In this document: in pieces, positions 18,346-29,469 of the stretch
Layout: each line of letters begins with the position of its first letter
Position numbering within the stretch: position 1 is the stretch's first letter
Program-made: the position numbers and the translations under genes
Source: Prorocentrum cordatum
Taxonomy: Eukaryota; Sar; Dinophyceae; Prorocentrales; Prorocentraceae
Assembly: GCA_963575745.1 (NCBI GenBank)
Contig: CAUYUJ010016360.1
Coordinates: forward strand, 309,001-373,000
Reading direction: 5' to 3'
DNA length: 64,000 nt
The notes under the pieces: generated by a model
Databases searched by the model: none
The model's input: only the letters and a program-made list of their open reading frames with translations
Told to the model about the DNA's origin: nothing

Positions 18346-18815
18346 CAGCCCATCCAGAAACGATACCCAGTGGAATAAAAGGGCTGGGTAAGACGTCGCA
18401 GGAGGAATTGGAGGAGGAGGAGCAGGAGGAGGAGGAGGAGGAGGAGGAGGAGGAGGAGGAGGAGGAGGAGGGCGAGCAGAAAGGCCAGAGGCCTCTTGGA
18501 TGCCTCTCGGAGTCTCTTCGCATTTCATTCGAGAATTTCTTGGAGTCCTCTTGGGGCGTCTTGGGGGTCTCTTGGAACCTCATGGGGCTCTCTTGGGAGC
18601 CTTTTGTGGGCATCGTGGGGGCATTGTGGGGGCATCCTGAGTACCTCGTAGGGCAGTCTTGGGACACCGTTGCACCTTTGAGAGCCTCGGGGGCCATCTT
18701 AGGGCCATCTTGGAAGAGATCGACCAAGGGCGGGGTTCTCGTTACGTAGGGCCCGCCCCCCCCCCGCGAGGCCGAAATGTGGCCAAAACCTTCGGGGGTC
18801 TCTCGGGGGCCTCTT
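18340..18815 (+). repeat. Composite repeat Q, copy 2
   Basis: Module order matches copy 1: CAGCCCATCCAGAAACGAT (18348), a (GGA)n run (18400-18470), GAGCAGAAAGGCCAGAGG, CTTGG units, GAGATCGACCAA and a CCCGCC...GAGGCCGAAATG block. The 3' modules of copy 1 are missing. Confidence 0.78.
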
Positions 18816-19300
18816 AGAGGCATATTCGTCGCTTCCAAAACCCTGGTACAATCGCTGATGGCGAAATTCCCACCTCGCGGGGACGGTCAACAGGCGACTG
18901 GGGACGAAAAGTCCGTCCCGGGGTGCAGGCTCCGAGGCCTCCGCGGAGGTCCACGTTGCCAAAGAAAGTGGGTGCCGCGGGCTGCCGGCGAGCGGGCCCT
19001 GAGCAGCCTGGAAGGTCCAGTCGGGGGCGGCAGGGTCCCCCGTTTATTCACACTTTTCGATGATTGTGAGCGAGTTCTTCCTCTCTTCTGCGCCTGCGGT
19101 CTCGGTGTTGAGAGATCCTCATCACTTAGCGGCGAGATTTCAATCGACGAAGATAATCTAGTTGCTTGCGGTAAACCCCGCCACCGTGCTTGCGCAACAG
19201 CGCAGCAGGAAAGAGGCTGAGTGCAAGAACAGCGCAATTCCGACGAGTAATCTGCATTGGGGCGGGTCGTGATCCCGACCTCGTCTTCGTCCGCGCGGTA
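18816..19300. other. No recognisable gene
   Basis: Contains a decayed family P fragment near 18895-18950 (GGGGACGAAAAGTCCGTCCC). Nothing exon-like. Confidence 0.45.
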
Positions 19301-19452
19301 GGGAGGAGGAGGAGGAGGAGGAGGAGGAGGAGGAGGAGGAGGAGAAAGCGGATGAGGAGGAGGAGGCGGAGGAGGAGGAGGAGGAAGAGGAAAAGGAGGA
19401 AAAGGAAAAGGAGTACATGAGGAGGAGGAGGAGGAGGAGGAGGAGGAGGAGG
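19301..19452. repeat. (GGA)n microsatellite
   Basis: GGA repeats with AAA and GCG interruptions leading directly into the CTTGG array. Confidence 0.92.
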
Positions 19453-20655
19453 CTTCTTGGGGCCTTCTTGGGGCTTTCTGGGGGCCTCCTGGAGCTTGCT
19501 GAAAGCTTGTTGGGGGCCTCGTGAGGCCTCTTGGAGGCCTCATGAGGTTTCTTGGGGGCCTCTTGAGGCTTCTTGGGCCGTCTTAGGGGGCTGTTGACCC
19601 GCCTGGCGCTTATGGAGGGCGCCTTGGGGGCTTCTCTAGGAGCGGTTCATGGCCCTTCTTGTATTTTCTTTGGGAGCCTCTTGGTTGATGTTGGGGTCCT
19701 TTGGGGCCAACTTCGGGCCCTCTTGGGGGCCTCTTGGGCTGTCTTGGACCTGCCTTGGAGGCCTCTTGGAGGCTTGTTGTGCCGTCTTGGGCGGTCGGGA
19801 ACTAGAACGGATGATAACCTGACTGCCTCTCAAGGACCTTCGGGAAATCCATGGTTTGGGCCTCACCAGGCTCTCCAGGAGGGTCTCTTGGAGGCCCCTT
19901 GGGCAGTTTTCGGGTGATTTTGATATGTCTTGAGGTTGTCTTGGGAGCCTCTTCAGCAGTCTTGGGCCATCTTGTGCCATCGTGGCGTCAACTTCGTTGC
20001 CTTGAAAGCCATCCTGGCGGCCATGAGGCTCTCAAGAAGGCCTCAAGACAGATCAAGAGGCCCCCAAGGCGGCCCAAGAGGTCTCCAAGAGGCCTCCTAA
20101 GAGAGCCCGAGGAGGCCAACACCATTGATTTGCCTCACGTTTTTGAAGTCGTGTGAGGTTCTGGCAGGTTTTGGTTTCCGACCGCCCATGGAAGCCCAAG
20201 CGGTCTCTCTTGGCCGCTTTGCTGCTCTCTTGGAGCGCTCCAAGGCCGTCTTGGAGCCCTCTTTGGGAGCCCCCTTGTGCGATCGTTGGATTCTCTTGGG
20301 CCGACTTTGGGCCTTCTTTGGGACCTCGTGGGCTGTCTTGGAGCTATCTTGGAGGCATCTTGGAAGCCTCTTTGGCCGTCTTGGACGGTCGGAATCTAGA
20401 ACAGGTGAGAACCTCGACATCTTTCAAACACCTGGGGGAAATCAATGGTGTTGGCCCCCTCGGGCTGTTCAGGAAGGCATATTGGAGCTCTCTCGGACCG
20501 TCTTGAGGGCATCTTGGGTCATCTTGCGGCCCTCTTAGGTTATCATGTGCCATCTTGAGGCTCTCTTGAGAGGCTCCTGAGCTGTCTTGGTCCATCTTGA
20601 GCCGTTTTGTTGTCGTTTTGGCTGTCTTGGAGGCCGTCCACCTTGGCCGTCTGGA
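19453..20655. repeat. CTTGGGGGCCT array, 1.2 kb, with an inverted segment
   Basis: Plus-strand CTTGG units at 19453-20010 and 20200-20655. Between about 20040 and 20120 the units read CCAAGAGG, the reverse complement. The GGTCGG module occurs on the minus strand near 20110-20195 and on the plus strand near 20385-20465, so the array includes an inverted duplication. Confidence 0.75.
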
Positions 20656-21713
20656 GGCCGAAAAGACCGCCAGAAAGCAATTTCAGAGGGTGCGGTGTTC
20701 GAACCACGCGCGCGAGGAGGGTGGGGGGAGGCCCTAGAAAACTTTGGAAAGCCTCCCAGACGACTAACGCGCATTTTGACACGCCCACCCCGTGCAGGGA
20801 CGGTGGCGGCTTTCCGATATTCGAGCCTCGATGCCCTATCTTCTTCCGTGAGAAGAACGATGGCAGCGGCCTCAAGGCTAGCGTGGGCTCCGCTGTCTAC
20901 CGAATCTGGAGTTTAAGCGTATCCGGCACCTCCTCCCAAAGCGGCGGCGTATAAGTATGATCCACCCTTGAAAGTGCGGGATCCGCGTCGTACCCTCGCC
21001 ATGAACGGAAGGGGCCTTATACCCTAGCGCTTTACCCAGGACTGGCTTTTCATGCTGGGTCGTTCTAACGGCACGGCGAACAACAATTCCAGCAACCATT
21101 TCTTCCACGTCGACCTTGAAATATGAGCCCCCAGACCATTTCTGGTCTAATCCGACCAAAACCTCGAGGGGCAATCCAGCCGTGGTGACGAGGAGCTTCC
21201 CAGGAGGCCCAAGAAGGCTTATACATCGGGCGACGAAACCCGATACCATGACCGAGATGTCGCGAAATCTTGTCGACGACGATCTTGGTCATGATCCATG
21301 CTGACCGCTGCCGATTTGCGACGATGATCCACGAATTGATGCTGACCAAGGCTAACGATGATCAAGGATCGACACCGACGTTTCCGCGTTTAGTCATGGT
21401 AATGGTCATCGTTTGCCCCCCCTCCCAGGAAGGCGCCAACATAATTCGATCCTGGACCTTCACGTTAGGATGCATATCCTGGAAGTCTACTTTCCGCATC
21501 GGCGCTGGTATAAAACGAAAGCCAGTTTAATCTGGTATTGTTCGTCGTCATGCTCCTCAATCATGCTGAATCCCTCGGAGGTTCTGGCCTAATCTTATTT
21601 GATTTGGCGTAGTCGCCTCTGCTCGTCCTTACGAGGTGTTTCCAGAACTTGCCTCCGAATCGATCTTTCATGCTGATGCCCTCGGCGGCCTTCCCTTCGA
21701 AGCACCCGCCGAG
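20656..21713. other. Non-repetitive spacer, no recognisable gene
   Basis: Less GC-rich, mostly non-repetitive. No exon-like translation or RNA gene found. The first exon of the GST-like gene, carrying the start codon and catalytic residue, may lie here unseen. Confidence 0.4.
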
Positions 21714-21775
21714 GGGCGCCATTGCCGCGGGCGCCGGGCGCGCCGAGTACGCGCGCGTGCTCTTCGAGGAGGCAG
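21714..21775 (+). CDS. GST-like gene, exon with N-terminal helix
   Basis: Translates as GAIAAGAGRAEYARVLFEEA plus a split Gly codon. AGRAEYARVLFEEAG matches the first helix of the thioredoxin-like N-terminal domain of sigma-like glutathione S-transferases (family consensus GRAE followed by a hydrophobic Arg/Leu helix). The exon ends in phase 1 at CAG|GCGGCG, a GC donor. With the next exon (25346) it reads EEAG-VRYEEVED without a break. The start is uncertain: an AG at 21712-21713 is the nearest acceptor, but an in-frame ATG exists at 21670. The usual catalytic Tyr or Ser, just before this helix, must lie in an unseen upstream exon. Confidence 0.7.
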
Positions 21776-22128
21776 GCGGCGCCGGCTTTCCTGGGCCCAG
21801 AGCACCGGACGGGGTCGCCGCCGCCGCCGTCGCCGCGCCAGCCTCTCGCCGAAGGAAGAGAAGAAGGAGCACAACAAAGCACCACATAAGGTTTTTGGCT
21901 ACTTTCGGGCCCCAGGACAGGGAGACGTCGATTCGGGACGAAAAGACGCCGGTCCCAGGGAAGGGGTCGAGCTCTCTGGGGGTCGACTCCCTGCAAAGAG
22001 CCACGGCGTCCAGGCTCTGGGAATGGCACGGTCAGGGCCTCTTTGGGGTCCGTGCTTGCTTCTTGGAGCGGCGCTGCGCCCGTCCTGGCGGCGCCCCTCC
22101 CTGGCGCAGTGCGCGCGCCAGGGAGGGT
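21776..22128. other. Intron sequence with decayed family P fragment
   Basis: A degraded family P copy is visible at about 21895-22010 (GACGAAAAGACGCCGGTCCC, CTCTGGGGGTCGAC). An inverted repeat CCCTCCCTGGCGC/GCGCGCCAGGGAGGG lies at about 22095-22127; similar ones occur near 50085-50130 and 55905-55935. Confidence 0.5.
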
Positions 22129-22321
22129 CGGGTCAGACGAAAGGGGGGGATTGGGAAAGGGGGGGTTACGAAATCTGCTGCATGCAGCTGGTTTCGGCCC
22201 CCCGAGGGGCCCGTTCCTTGATACATGGGCGCCTCCGGCGCCGGGAGGCGCCGGGAAAATCAGCTGCGTGAGCTGACTCTCAAACCCCCCCTTTGCTGTC
22301 CCCCCCTTTCGCCCAGCCCGA
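22129..22321 (+). mobile_element. MITE-like element family C, copy 1
   Basis: 193 bp with terminal inverted repeats of about 40 bp: left CGGGTCAGACGAAAGGGGGG, right the complement CCCCCCTTTCGCCCAGCCCG. Subterminal palindromes are AGCTGCGTGAGCTGA and CTGCTGCATGCAGC. Copy 2 is at 38952-39148; a partial copy is near 27295-27375. Confidence 0.85.
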
Positions 22322-22437
22322 GAGGGGCGGTCCAGCCTCGATCCCAGCGGTTCGCGCGGACTTCGGCAGCTTATGGTTGTGCCGATGGTTTTGCTTCTGT
22401 CTTGGGCCCTCGGGGTCGTCGCCGCCGTCGCTGGCAG

Positions 22438-22790
22438 GAGGAGCAGGAGGAGACAGAATGCGCCAGGAGGATGCAGGAGGATGCAGGAGGATGCAGGAGG
22501 ATGCAGGAGGAGGAGGAGGAGGAGGGGGAGGAAACAGGATATGCAGGATGCAACAGGAAGGGGAGGATGAGGAGGAGGAGGAGGAGGAGAAGGAGGAGGA
22601 GGAGGAGGAGGAACTCACGCAATAAGCTCGTTCTTCATGCCTGGTCGACGCTCAAACATGAGGATGAGAAGGAGGGAGGAGGAGGAGGATGAGGAGGAGG
22701 AAGAGGAGGAGGAGGAGGAGGAGGAGGAGGAGGAGGATGAGGAGGAGGAGGAGGAGGTGCAGGGAGAGGAGGAGATAGACAAGCTAGGTG
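22438..22790. repeat. GGATGCA and GGA tandem repeats
   Basis: The 10-bp unit CAGGAGGATG is repeated five times at about 22460-22510, followed by (GGA)n tracts to 22755. Confidence 0.9.
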
Positions 22791-22891
22791 CGCGCCTACT
22801 TTGACGGCCTACCCCTCACATCCATCCGTTTTCATTTCGCTGATGTTTCCTCTATCCGCCGACGAGTGTCCTAGTGGAGGAGGAAGAATCG

Positions 22892-23081
22892 GGGGCAGCA
22901 AAGAGGGGGGTGATGACTAGGAGGGTGTGGATATCATGGCGGGGGGCATGATATTTCCCCAGATTTCATGGCGCCTCTTCTTATGTCATTACGTCCCTGG
23001 TCCCCCCGCTGGGCCGCGCACATGCCGCCGGTCATGATTTGCACCCCCCCCTCCTGGACACCCCCCTCTTGGCCGCTCCCG
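22892..23081 (+). mobile_element. MITE-like element family G, copy 1
   Basis: 190 bp, about 90 percent identical by eye to 53343-53532. Ends GGGGCAGCAAAGAGGGGGG and CCCCCCTCTTGGCCGCTCCC form an imperfect terminal inverted repeat. CATGGCGGGG and CCGCCGGTCATG form a second, inner one. Confidence 0.8.
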
Positions 23082-24696
23082 AAAGAAGGCGGATGAGAAG
23101 GAAGATGCACAGGAGGAAGAGGAGGAGGAGGAGGAGGAGGATACGGAGGAGGGAGGAGGCGGATCAGGATGAGAAGAAGCAGCGGCAGCAGCAGCAGCAG
23201 CAGCAGGAGCAGGAACACGAGGAGCAGAACGAACACGAGGACCGCGGGACATCGGAGGAGAGGAACTGAGGGGGGCGGCCACGACGAGGAAGGACTCGGA
23301 TCCAGAAATGTGGCGCCCGCGCTTGGGCGAGAGCGCCGTTCTGACTGACGGGGACACGGCGCCGATCCTGAAAGAAGGCCCTGCGCTGCAGCGGGACACA
23401 TCATGCAAACCATTTCCTGGGCAGCTTTATCATCCTCCTTCTCCTCCTCCTCCTCCTCCTCCTCCTCCTCCTCCTCCTCCGCATCTCCCCCTCCCAACCG
23501 CCATGTGAGCGATGCAAAACACGGTCTCGGCTGCGCGGGCATTCGCGAGTAAGCTGCCCGCGCGCGTGAGCGCCCTTGTTTCAAAGGTGGCGTGCCGCGC
23601 CGGCGGCCCGCCCAAGCCAGCACGTGCACAAGGTCTCCACGCCGTCATGCGGAGGACCCGTTCCTGTGCGTCGCGCAGCTGCTTTCATCCTTCTTCCCCT
23701 CTCTCCCTCTCAGTTGCCACGCGCGCCTCTCTCTCGTTCTCGATCTCGACGTGCCCGGTCGGCTGAGCATAGGAGGGCGGGGGAGGGTTGGCGCGCCAGG
23801 TGCGCCCTAACACTGCGAGGAGCGCCTGCACGCGCGGGTGGCCCCCTCTCCGCCCGAGTGACCTTGTGGAACGCGCGGCGTTCGAGGGGCACCGGGGGGG
23901 AAGGGGTCAGAAGAGTCGTGGAGGACGATCAATGGAGAGGAAGCATGCTGCAAAATAATTCCCAGGTGTCTAAAACATGTGTGAAAACATGTTTCAAACA
24001 TGTAAGAAGCATATGTTTCAGACATGTTCCGAGCATGTTTCCTACACTTTTAACACATGTCAAATTCAATGATCCCACTGTTAGGGTGTCCGTTGTCGTG
24101 GCATCCACAACAGAAGAGGTACGTAGCACCCCGCAGGTGCGGATAAGAGTGAGGGAGCGGTGGGGACGTCAGCGGTTTGCGAGACTCCTTGGAGAGGCCC
24201 GCCGCAGGCGCCAAAGTTCCACAAAATATGCAACGAGTCCGCCGCAGGTGCCGATTCTTTCGTTCAACTAATGTGGGTAGGTCGTGGGTGGGTCACGGGT
24301 GTGTCGCGGGCAGGTCGGGGGGGAGGGGCCAGAAGAGGTACGCATACCGATGCCGCGCTCGTCCTGGAAAAAGCCCTCGTCGCCACGGCAGGATTCTCGC
24401 TGAAGGTTCTGAACAGAACGCTGCCCGCCGGGAGAGGACCTCGGGATAGGGGTATGGTTACGTTTTTTATCCCCCCAGGGGGTGCCAAGCCCAAGCGCGC
24501 AGGCCGCTGCCGTCGCATCGCGCGCAACGACCGCCCAGCCGCGCACCAGAGGTCGCTCCTCTTGCCCAGTCCTCCTCCTCCTCCAACTCCTCCTCCTCCT
24601 CCTCCTCCTCCTTCTCCTTCTCCTCCTCCTCCTCCGCCTCCGCCTCCCCTTCCTCCTCCTCCTCCTCCTCCTTCTCCTCCTCCAGGCCAGGGCCAG
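23082..24696. other. Intron sequence: simple repeats, no gene
   Basis: (GGA)/(GCA) runs at 23110-23220, (CCT)n at 23428-23480, an AT-rich block at 23950-24080 in which ACATGT or AACATG recurs about nine times, and (CCT)/(TTC) runs at 24560-24690. Nothing exon-like between. Confidence 0.55.
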
Positions 24697-24917
24697 GGTC
24701 TGGTACTTTCGCATGGCGTTTCGCGCCGCTGGTCCTGGCCCACGACGCCTCGGCGCGACACATGCTGTCCACTTCCCGTCCCTGCGCGTCCAGCGCCCAC
24801 GCCCCGAGCTTTTGGAGGCCTCCCGCGGAGCGGAGCGCCACGCTGTCCGCTCGCAGGAGGCACGGCGTGTCGCGGGGGCCGCCGCGCGCGACGCGCGCCG
24901 AGCACGGGTTCCCGACC
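24697..24917 (+). mobile_element. MITE-like element family F, copy 1
   Basis: Left end TTTCGCATGGCGTTTCGCG and right end CGCGCGCCGAGCACGGGTTC pair as diverged inverted repeats. The interior blocks CCCCGAGCTTTTGGAGGCC and CACGCTGTCCGCTCGCAGG recur in the copies at 33990, 40643 and 47544. Confidence 0.7.
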
Positions 24918-25142
24918 GTGCCCTTTGGCTTTCGCGGGTGGCCCGAGCTGGCGAGACTCGGGGAAACGTAAGACTCGAGTAAGCCGGAACTCGGGTTTGC
25001 CGACGTTTTTTTTGACGAGCGCGTCCTGGATCTTGACGGTCCTGTTTCCGTGGGATGTTTTTGCAGCAGGAGCCCGCGTCAGATTTCAGATTGGGTCTCG
25101 TCATCTTTATGATGGCCTCCGTCAACCCAACCCGCGTCCCCC

Positions 25143-25317
25143 GTACCTCACCACCCACCAAACCACCCCAACCCAACCCGAAGGCCCAAATTTATCTTCG
25201 ATTTCCAGTGGGGGGGGTCAGGGAACATTGAAAAAACACATATGGAACCCGTACCCCCCCCAACCCGAAATTGGGGTCTTCGGGTTGGGTTGGGGTGGTC
25301 TGGTAGGTAGTCAGTAC
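25143..25317 (+). mobile_element. MITE-like element family B, copy 1
   Basis: 175 bp. The left end has CCACCCACCAAACCACCCCA then ACCCAACCCGAAG. The right end is its inverted complement, CTTCGGGTTGGGTTGGGG then TGGTCTGGTAGGTAG. Terminal repeats are about 40 bp. The interior has CATTGAAAAAACACAT. Copy 2 is at 26144-26330. Confidence 0.88.
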
Positions 25318-25345
25318 CCGAGTCCTACGTTTCCCCGAGAGACAG

Positions 25346-25404
25346 GTGTGCGGTACGAGGAGGTGGAGGACGCCAGCTTCGTCCGGGACTTCTTCTGGAG
25401 GCGA
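25346..25404 (+). CDS. GST-like gene, exon 2
   Basis: Starts after GACAG (25341-25345). Completes the Gly codon left by the previous exon and continues VRYEEVEDASFVRDFFW then RR. GVxYEEV is the loop and second strand that follow helix 1 in sigma-like GSTs. The preferred 3' end is 25404, where a GC donor (GCGGAG) leaves phase 0, matching the next exon; a GC also occurs at 25401 but in the wrong phase. The exon begins 29 bp after MITE B copy 1, so that element sits at the 3' end of the intron. Confidence 0.72.
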
Positions 25405-25659
25405 GCGGAGGAGCGCAGCCTTCTTGGGCGGGCGCGGCTTCCCGTGCCGTGCCTGAGGGGCACGCCTGGCAGGGCGCTCGCTCTGTTCGGCTTCCCGGGG
25501 GCCCTTGCCGGGCCTCGGGGCAGTCAAAAGCGACTCGGGATGGGAGTGGATCCAGACCTCTGGAGGTCGACGTCATGAAAAGTCTCAACGTCGGATGCAC
25601 GGGATCCCCGAGTTCTGCCCAGAGGTAGGCCGGTCAGAAAAGCGGGGGAATTCGGGGAT
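25405..25659. other. Intron start with family P fragment
   Basis: A partial family P copy ends at about 25580 (CAGACCTCTGGAGGTCGACG, then TCATGAAAAG). Confidence 0.5.
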
Positions 25660-25800
25660 GCACCCCTGGGGGTTTATTTGGGCGCACCCCCAAGGAGGAT
25701 GGACGCTCCCCCTTCGTATATCCCCGAGTTTGGCCTCAAATGTTTGGTCCATTCGAGAACCCCACTAAGTCGGGGATCGGGGTCGATATCCTCGTCCTGC
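25660..25800 (+). repeat. Dispersed repeat family L, copy 2
   Basis: TTCGTATATCCCCGAGTTTGG, AAATGTTTGGTCCA and AAGTCGGGGATCGGGGTCG in the same order as at 4305 and 54148. A short inverted stretch CACCCCTGGGGG...CGCACCCCCAAGG precedes it. Confidence 0.72.
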
Positions 25801-25949
25801 CTCTGTATGTTGTGTCTGTTGTTGTCAGCGCCTGGCGCAGGCGCGTGTCGGTCGCCGGAGAGCTGGCCGCGAGCCACGTCGTCAAGATCCATCCCACATA
25901 TACCCTTTTGGGGCCCACTTCGATAATGTAGATCCGCTTCGTTATCGAC

Positions 25950-26135
25950 TCTGGCCGGCTCGATACGATTCGGTTCTCGTGCTCCGACGATCCGATGCGG
26001 CCAGGTGCGTGCAGAGCGCTGTTGATCATCTGGGCGCAGCCGATCCGATCCGATCCGATTCCGACTCCGTGCCGTCGCAGCCCGATCCGACGCACACTCC
26101 GATACGATTTTTTGTTCGATTCGATGTTGACTGAT
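25950..26135. repeat. CGATC/CGATT-rich short repeat
   Basis: Irregular repeats of CGATCCGATTC type, including four consecutive CCGAT units at 26040-26063. Confidence 0.6.
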
Positions 26136-26143
26136 CTCGTCCA

Positions 26144-26330
26144 GTACCTCACCACCCACCAAACCACCCCAACCCAACCCGAAGCCCTCAATTTGCCTTC
26201 CATTTCCAGTGGGGGGGGGGGTCGGGGAACGTTGAAAAAACACATGGTATCCGTACCCCCCCAAACCCGAAATTCGGGTCAAATTCGGGTCTTCGGGTTG
26301 GATTGGGGTGGTCTGGTAGGTAGTCAATAC
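26144..26330 (+). mobile_element. MITE-like element family B, copy 2
   Basis: Same structure as copy 1 at 25143; the inner right half carries a short extra duplication (AAATTCGGGTC twice). About 830 bp separate the two copies, both in the same intron and orientation. Confidence 0.87.
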
Positions 26331-26949
26331 CCATTGCCCTGAGATCCGGCGTCGTGAACACACCATAGCACATGGAATTCATGGCCGGCGGCCTCGACCC
26401 CACCTCGTCATCAGCGCGAGCCAGATCGATCGGTGAGGGGCCTTGGGCTTAGGGGTCCGATTCGGGGCAGCCGTGCCTCCGTGATCCTCGCACGACGCCC
26501 GGTGCTGGTGTCGCCCCGTTTGGGCGGGAGGCGGAACCACACCAACATCAGCGGGTCACCGCAAGCGAGTACTGTCGAGGCTGATTGGTAGGTCGAACCT
26601 GCCGAATCAAGGGTACCCTGGTGTCCTGTGCTTCGCGGCCCATGCCTTCTACATTCCTGTGGCGATGTGGCCATCGGAAGGGTCTTGTATCCTCTCGCGT
26701 GTCCCCTCCAATCAGCCCCGACTGTGTGTCCACGGTGCCTCCCCGAGCTTGAGGTTGGAGACGTCGCGAGCGGGACGCCGCAAAACAGGGGGAAGGGGGG
26801 ACATACCACCAGGAGGGCACTCCCTGGTTCCAGGCGTGGGTGGTGGTGATGGTGACTGGTAGGACCTACACGAAGGGGACTCGGGCAGGCCGCGCCTCTC
26901 TGGCAGGCACGTTCCCCGAGGTCTGGCGTCGTGATTCCATAACACGGAC
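26331..26949. other. Intron sequence, no recognisable gene
   Basis: Low repeat content; open frames on the minus strand show no family signal. Confidence 0.4.
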
Positions 26950-27152
26950 TCAGTACGATCGAAATGGGTACAAAAAGAAGTGGCGCGAAGATTGACAGCA
27001 ATTCCTTTCAATTTTAAACAGGGTTTGCTGTCCGTGCCGCCGCGGGCGTTATCCATTTGAGACAGACGGCCGCCTGCCCAACAGCGGTCGCTGTCGGTTT
27101 TGAACAACATTTGCTGTTGGACATCGTACCCACTGTTCCTGTACACATGTCG
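26950..27152 (+). mobile_element. MITE-like element family I, copy 1 (diverged)
   Basis: Shares AAACAGGG, CCGCCGCGG, CCATTTGAGACAGA, GGCCGCCTGCCCAACAGCGG and a GTACCCA end with 56871-57071. The terminal inverted repeats (AAATGGGTACAA against CATCGTACCCAC) are eroded. Confidence 0.7.
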
Positions 27153-27752
27153 GTCGTCAACAGTATCTTGGTGCATCAAGACCGGGGCCATCGACCTTTT
27201 CTTGGGGCGCCACCTACCGATCCGATCGAGACACGCGCGCCTGGAGTTGTCTCTTGGCGACGCCCAGACGTGGTGCCGCCGCCGAGCGCTTTCCTGATTA
27301 CATGGACGCCTCTGGCGCAGGGAGACGCGGGAGAAACCAGCTGCGTCAGCTGCTGTGCTAGGCCCACCTTTGCTGCCTTCCTCTTTGCCACAGATCCAAC
27401 GTTGCGAAAAGCATGAGGCACCGCGGACATCACAACCAGAGCCCAGGACCCCACCTCTCTGTTGCACCTCCGATCTGCATCGAGCTGTGCTGGCCCCTGG
27501 GGCCCGAAAGCGCATTCAGTTGTGGAGGGCTGCAACGCCAGGGTCCCAGAGGTCGCCCGCCCCGACCGCCAGGACTCGGACGGGGCCAGGGCGAGCATGC
27601 ATCCGTTCCAGAGCGTTCCAGGACGCTGTCAGAGAGTTCCGGAACGCTTTGGGAAGGCCGCGGCGCCCGAGACGTCGTCCAGAGCCGCCTGATCTCAGGG
27701 ATTCTCGATTCACCCTCGCCCGATGTTGCCCTCGCCCTGGCTCCCTCTCGAG
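27153..27752. other. Intron sequence
   Basis: A partial family C element (GACGCCTCTGGCGCAGGGAG, AGCTGCGTCAGCTG) lies at 27295-27375. Nothing else recognised before the next exon. Confidence 0.45.
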
Positions 27753-27923
27753 GACCTGCAGGGGCACCCCGTGCTGGCGCCGCCCGCCATCCACCGCGAC
27801 GGCTTCGTGCTGGCGCAGACGGCAGCCATCGCCCGCTACCTGGCGCGCCGCCTCGGGCTGCTGCCCGCCGGCGGCGCAGAGGCCGAGGCCCGGGCGGACC
27901 AGATCTGCGAGACGGTGCACGAG
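27753..27923 (+). CDS. GST-like gene, exon 3 (glutathione-binding half and linker)
   Basis: Begins DLQGHPVLAPPAIHRDG after an AG at 27751-27752 (a second AG at 27760-27761 would also keep phase 0). It continues FVLAQTAAIARYLARRLGLL, then EARADQICETVHE. This is the family signature: the cis-Pro of the APP turn, the Q-T/S-x-A-I glutathione gamma-glutamyl site, the RYLARRLGL helix and the linker into the C-terminal helical domain. The 3' junction is not clean: CGAGCT occurs both here (27920-27925) and at the next exon (36109-36114), so the exact splice point cannot be fixed and no GT, GC or GA donor fits simply. Confidence 0.82.
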
Positions 27924-27989
27924 CTCCGCGGTGGCCCTGGCCCTCCTGGACCGCCGGAGCTTCGACCGTTTCAGTGTCTGCGGCAGCAT
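27924..27989. other. Start of intron 3
   Basis: Short unique stretch before the 1.35-kb repeat R. Intron 3 runs about 8.2 kb to 36112. Confidence 0.5.
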
Positions 27990-29395
27990 ACCTTGTGCAA
28001 TCTAGGTGGAGCAATCAATGTGGTGCTATATATGGTGTGCAAGAATACGCGTGGCGCAATCTATGTTGTGCAATCCATGTGGTTCAATCTGCGTGGTGCA
28101 ATATATGCGGTGCAATCTATGTTGCGTATATTTGTTTTGCAACATGCGTGGTGCAATCCGTGTGGTGCAATTGATTTTAACAACGTGTTTACACATCCCA
28201 TGCTCTTGCAAGCATCCCACCCACCCGCAACGTGGTTTACAAAACCCATGCGGTGGCGATTGCGATGGGTGCCTGGCGTTAGCTGGTCCATCTATGCGGC
28301 CGCGCCAACCAAAGCGCGCTCGCGCAGCGGCCAGCTAGTATGGCGCGACCGATGCGGCCGCGGTATCCCAGCTGGCACTTCACTGCGAGTCGGCGACTTG
28401 GGCGGGCGCGGTAACATGGCAACGTCGACATCGGTAGACACGATGATGATAGTAACGATGTTGGTGACGATGTTGACAACGACGACGGCGCGGCCAGTGC
28501 GGGCCCCGATGCTGATGACGACGTCGACGATGACGGCGTCTTCGCGTCGGTGATGAAGGTTTCGGAGAGAGTTCGACATGCGCGCGGCCGAAGCGCGAGA
28601 GTGGCCCGCATGCTCGTATTTGACACGGATCGTGCCCCCCCAGCGCGCGCAAGGGCGCGCGAATAATGTCGGCATGCGGCGCGAGAGGTCCGCTTGGTAG
28701 AGTTCCGTGCATGTTCAAGAACAAATAAATGTTTAAAGTGTTCGCCAGAGCGCCAGTGCACATTTTTGTATGTTGTGTAGACACTCGGTTTTAAACTCGC
28801 TACGAAACTGAATGTTTGTGAGGGCTTCGGCATGCGCGCGCGACGACGCGCGCGCGTGCACTTCGTTTCATGTGTTGTAAACGGTTCTCGCGGTGGCACG
28901 CGTGCAAGGGCGTTCGAACGATTTCGACATGCGCGCGCAAAGCCCGTTTGAACACATATTAAGAGCATGTTGGAAAAATTGTGGTTTCCTCAAGAATTCC
29001 CAAGAGCGCGCGCGCAAGCTTTTTTTTGAACATCCGTGTTTGTACATGTGTTTTGGACACTCGGTTTTGACATCCGAAGCCAAGAGTTGTTGAAGGATTT
29101 CGGCATGCGCGCGCGACGACGCGCGCGTGTGCACTTCGCCTCATCTGTTGCGAGGGATTTTTTGAAAACTAGTGATTTGTATGAAACGAGTGCGCGCGCA
29201 TACATAGGATCTGTTTCAAACGATGGCGAAGGGGGGGGGGTCGATACCGTATGGGCTGGGATGGTGCGAATTCGTACTTCGGATGGACGGTGGGGCAAAA
29301 TCATACGTAAATTGCCATACGAAGCGGGGAACCGACAATCCCGGGGGGGAGGGTACAATTTTTTCTTCCCCGACCATGGCTTGCCTCTGTAGGGG
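27990..29395 (+). repeat. Large dispersed repeat R, copy 1
   Basis: About 1.4 kb, matched along its length by 31080-32410. Modules: degenerate GTGGTGCAATCTAT units (28000-28170), CATCCCATGCTCTTGCAA, a GCGGCCGCG-rich part, GTAGACACGATGATGATAGT, then about 185-bp internal units carrying the palindrome CATGCGCGCGCGACGACGCG (28830, 29105), and a GGGATGGTGCGAA end. No coding signal was recognised. Confidence 0.85.
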
Positions 29396-29469
29396 TCCTA
29401 GCGGATTCAATCCCCAATCCGAGCTTGCCTCAAAACAGGGGTCCTAGCGGATTTTTGAAGTAAGGTGAG

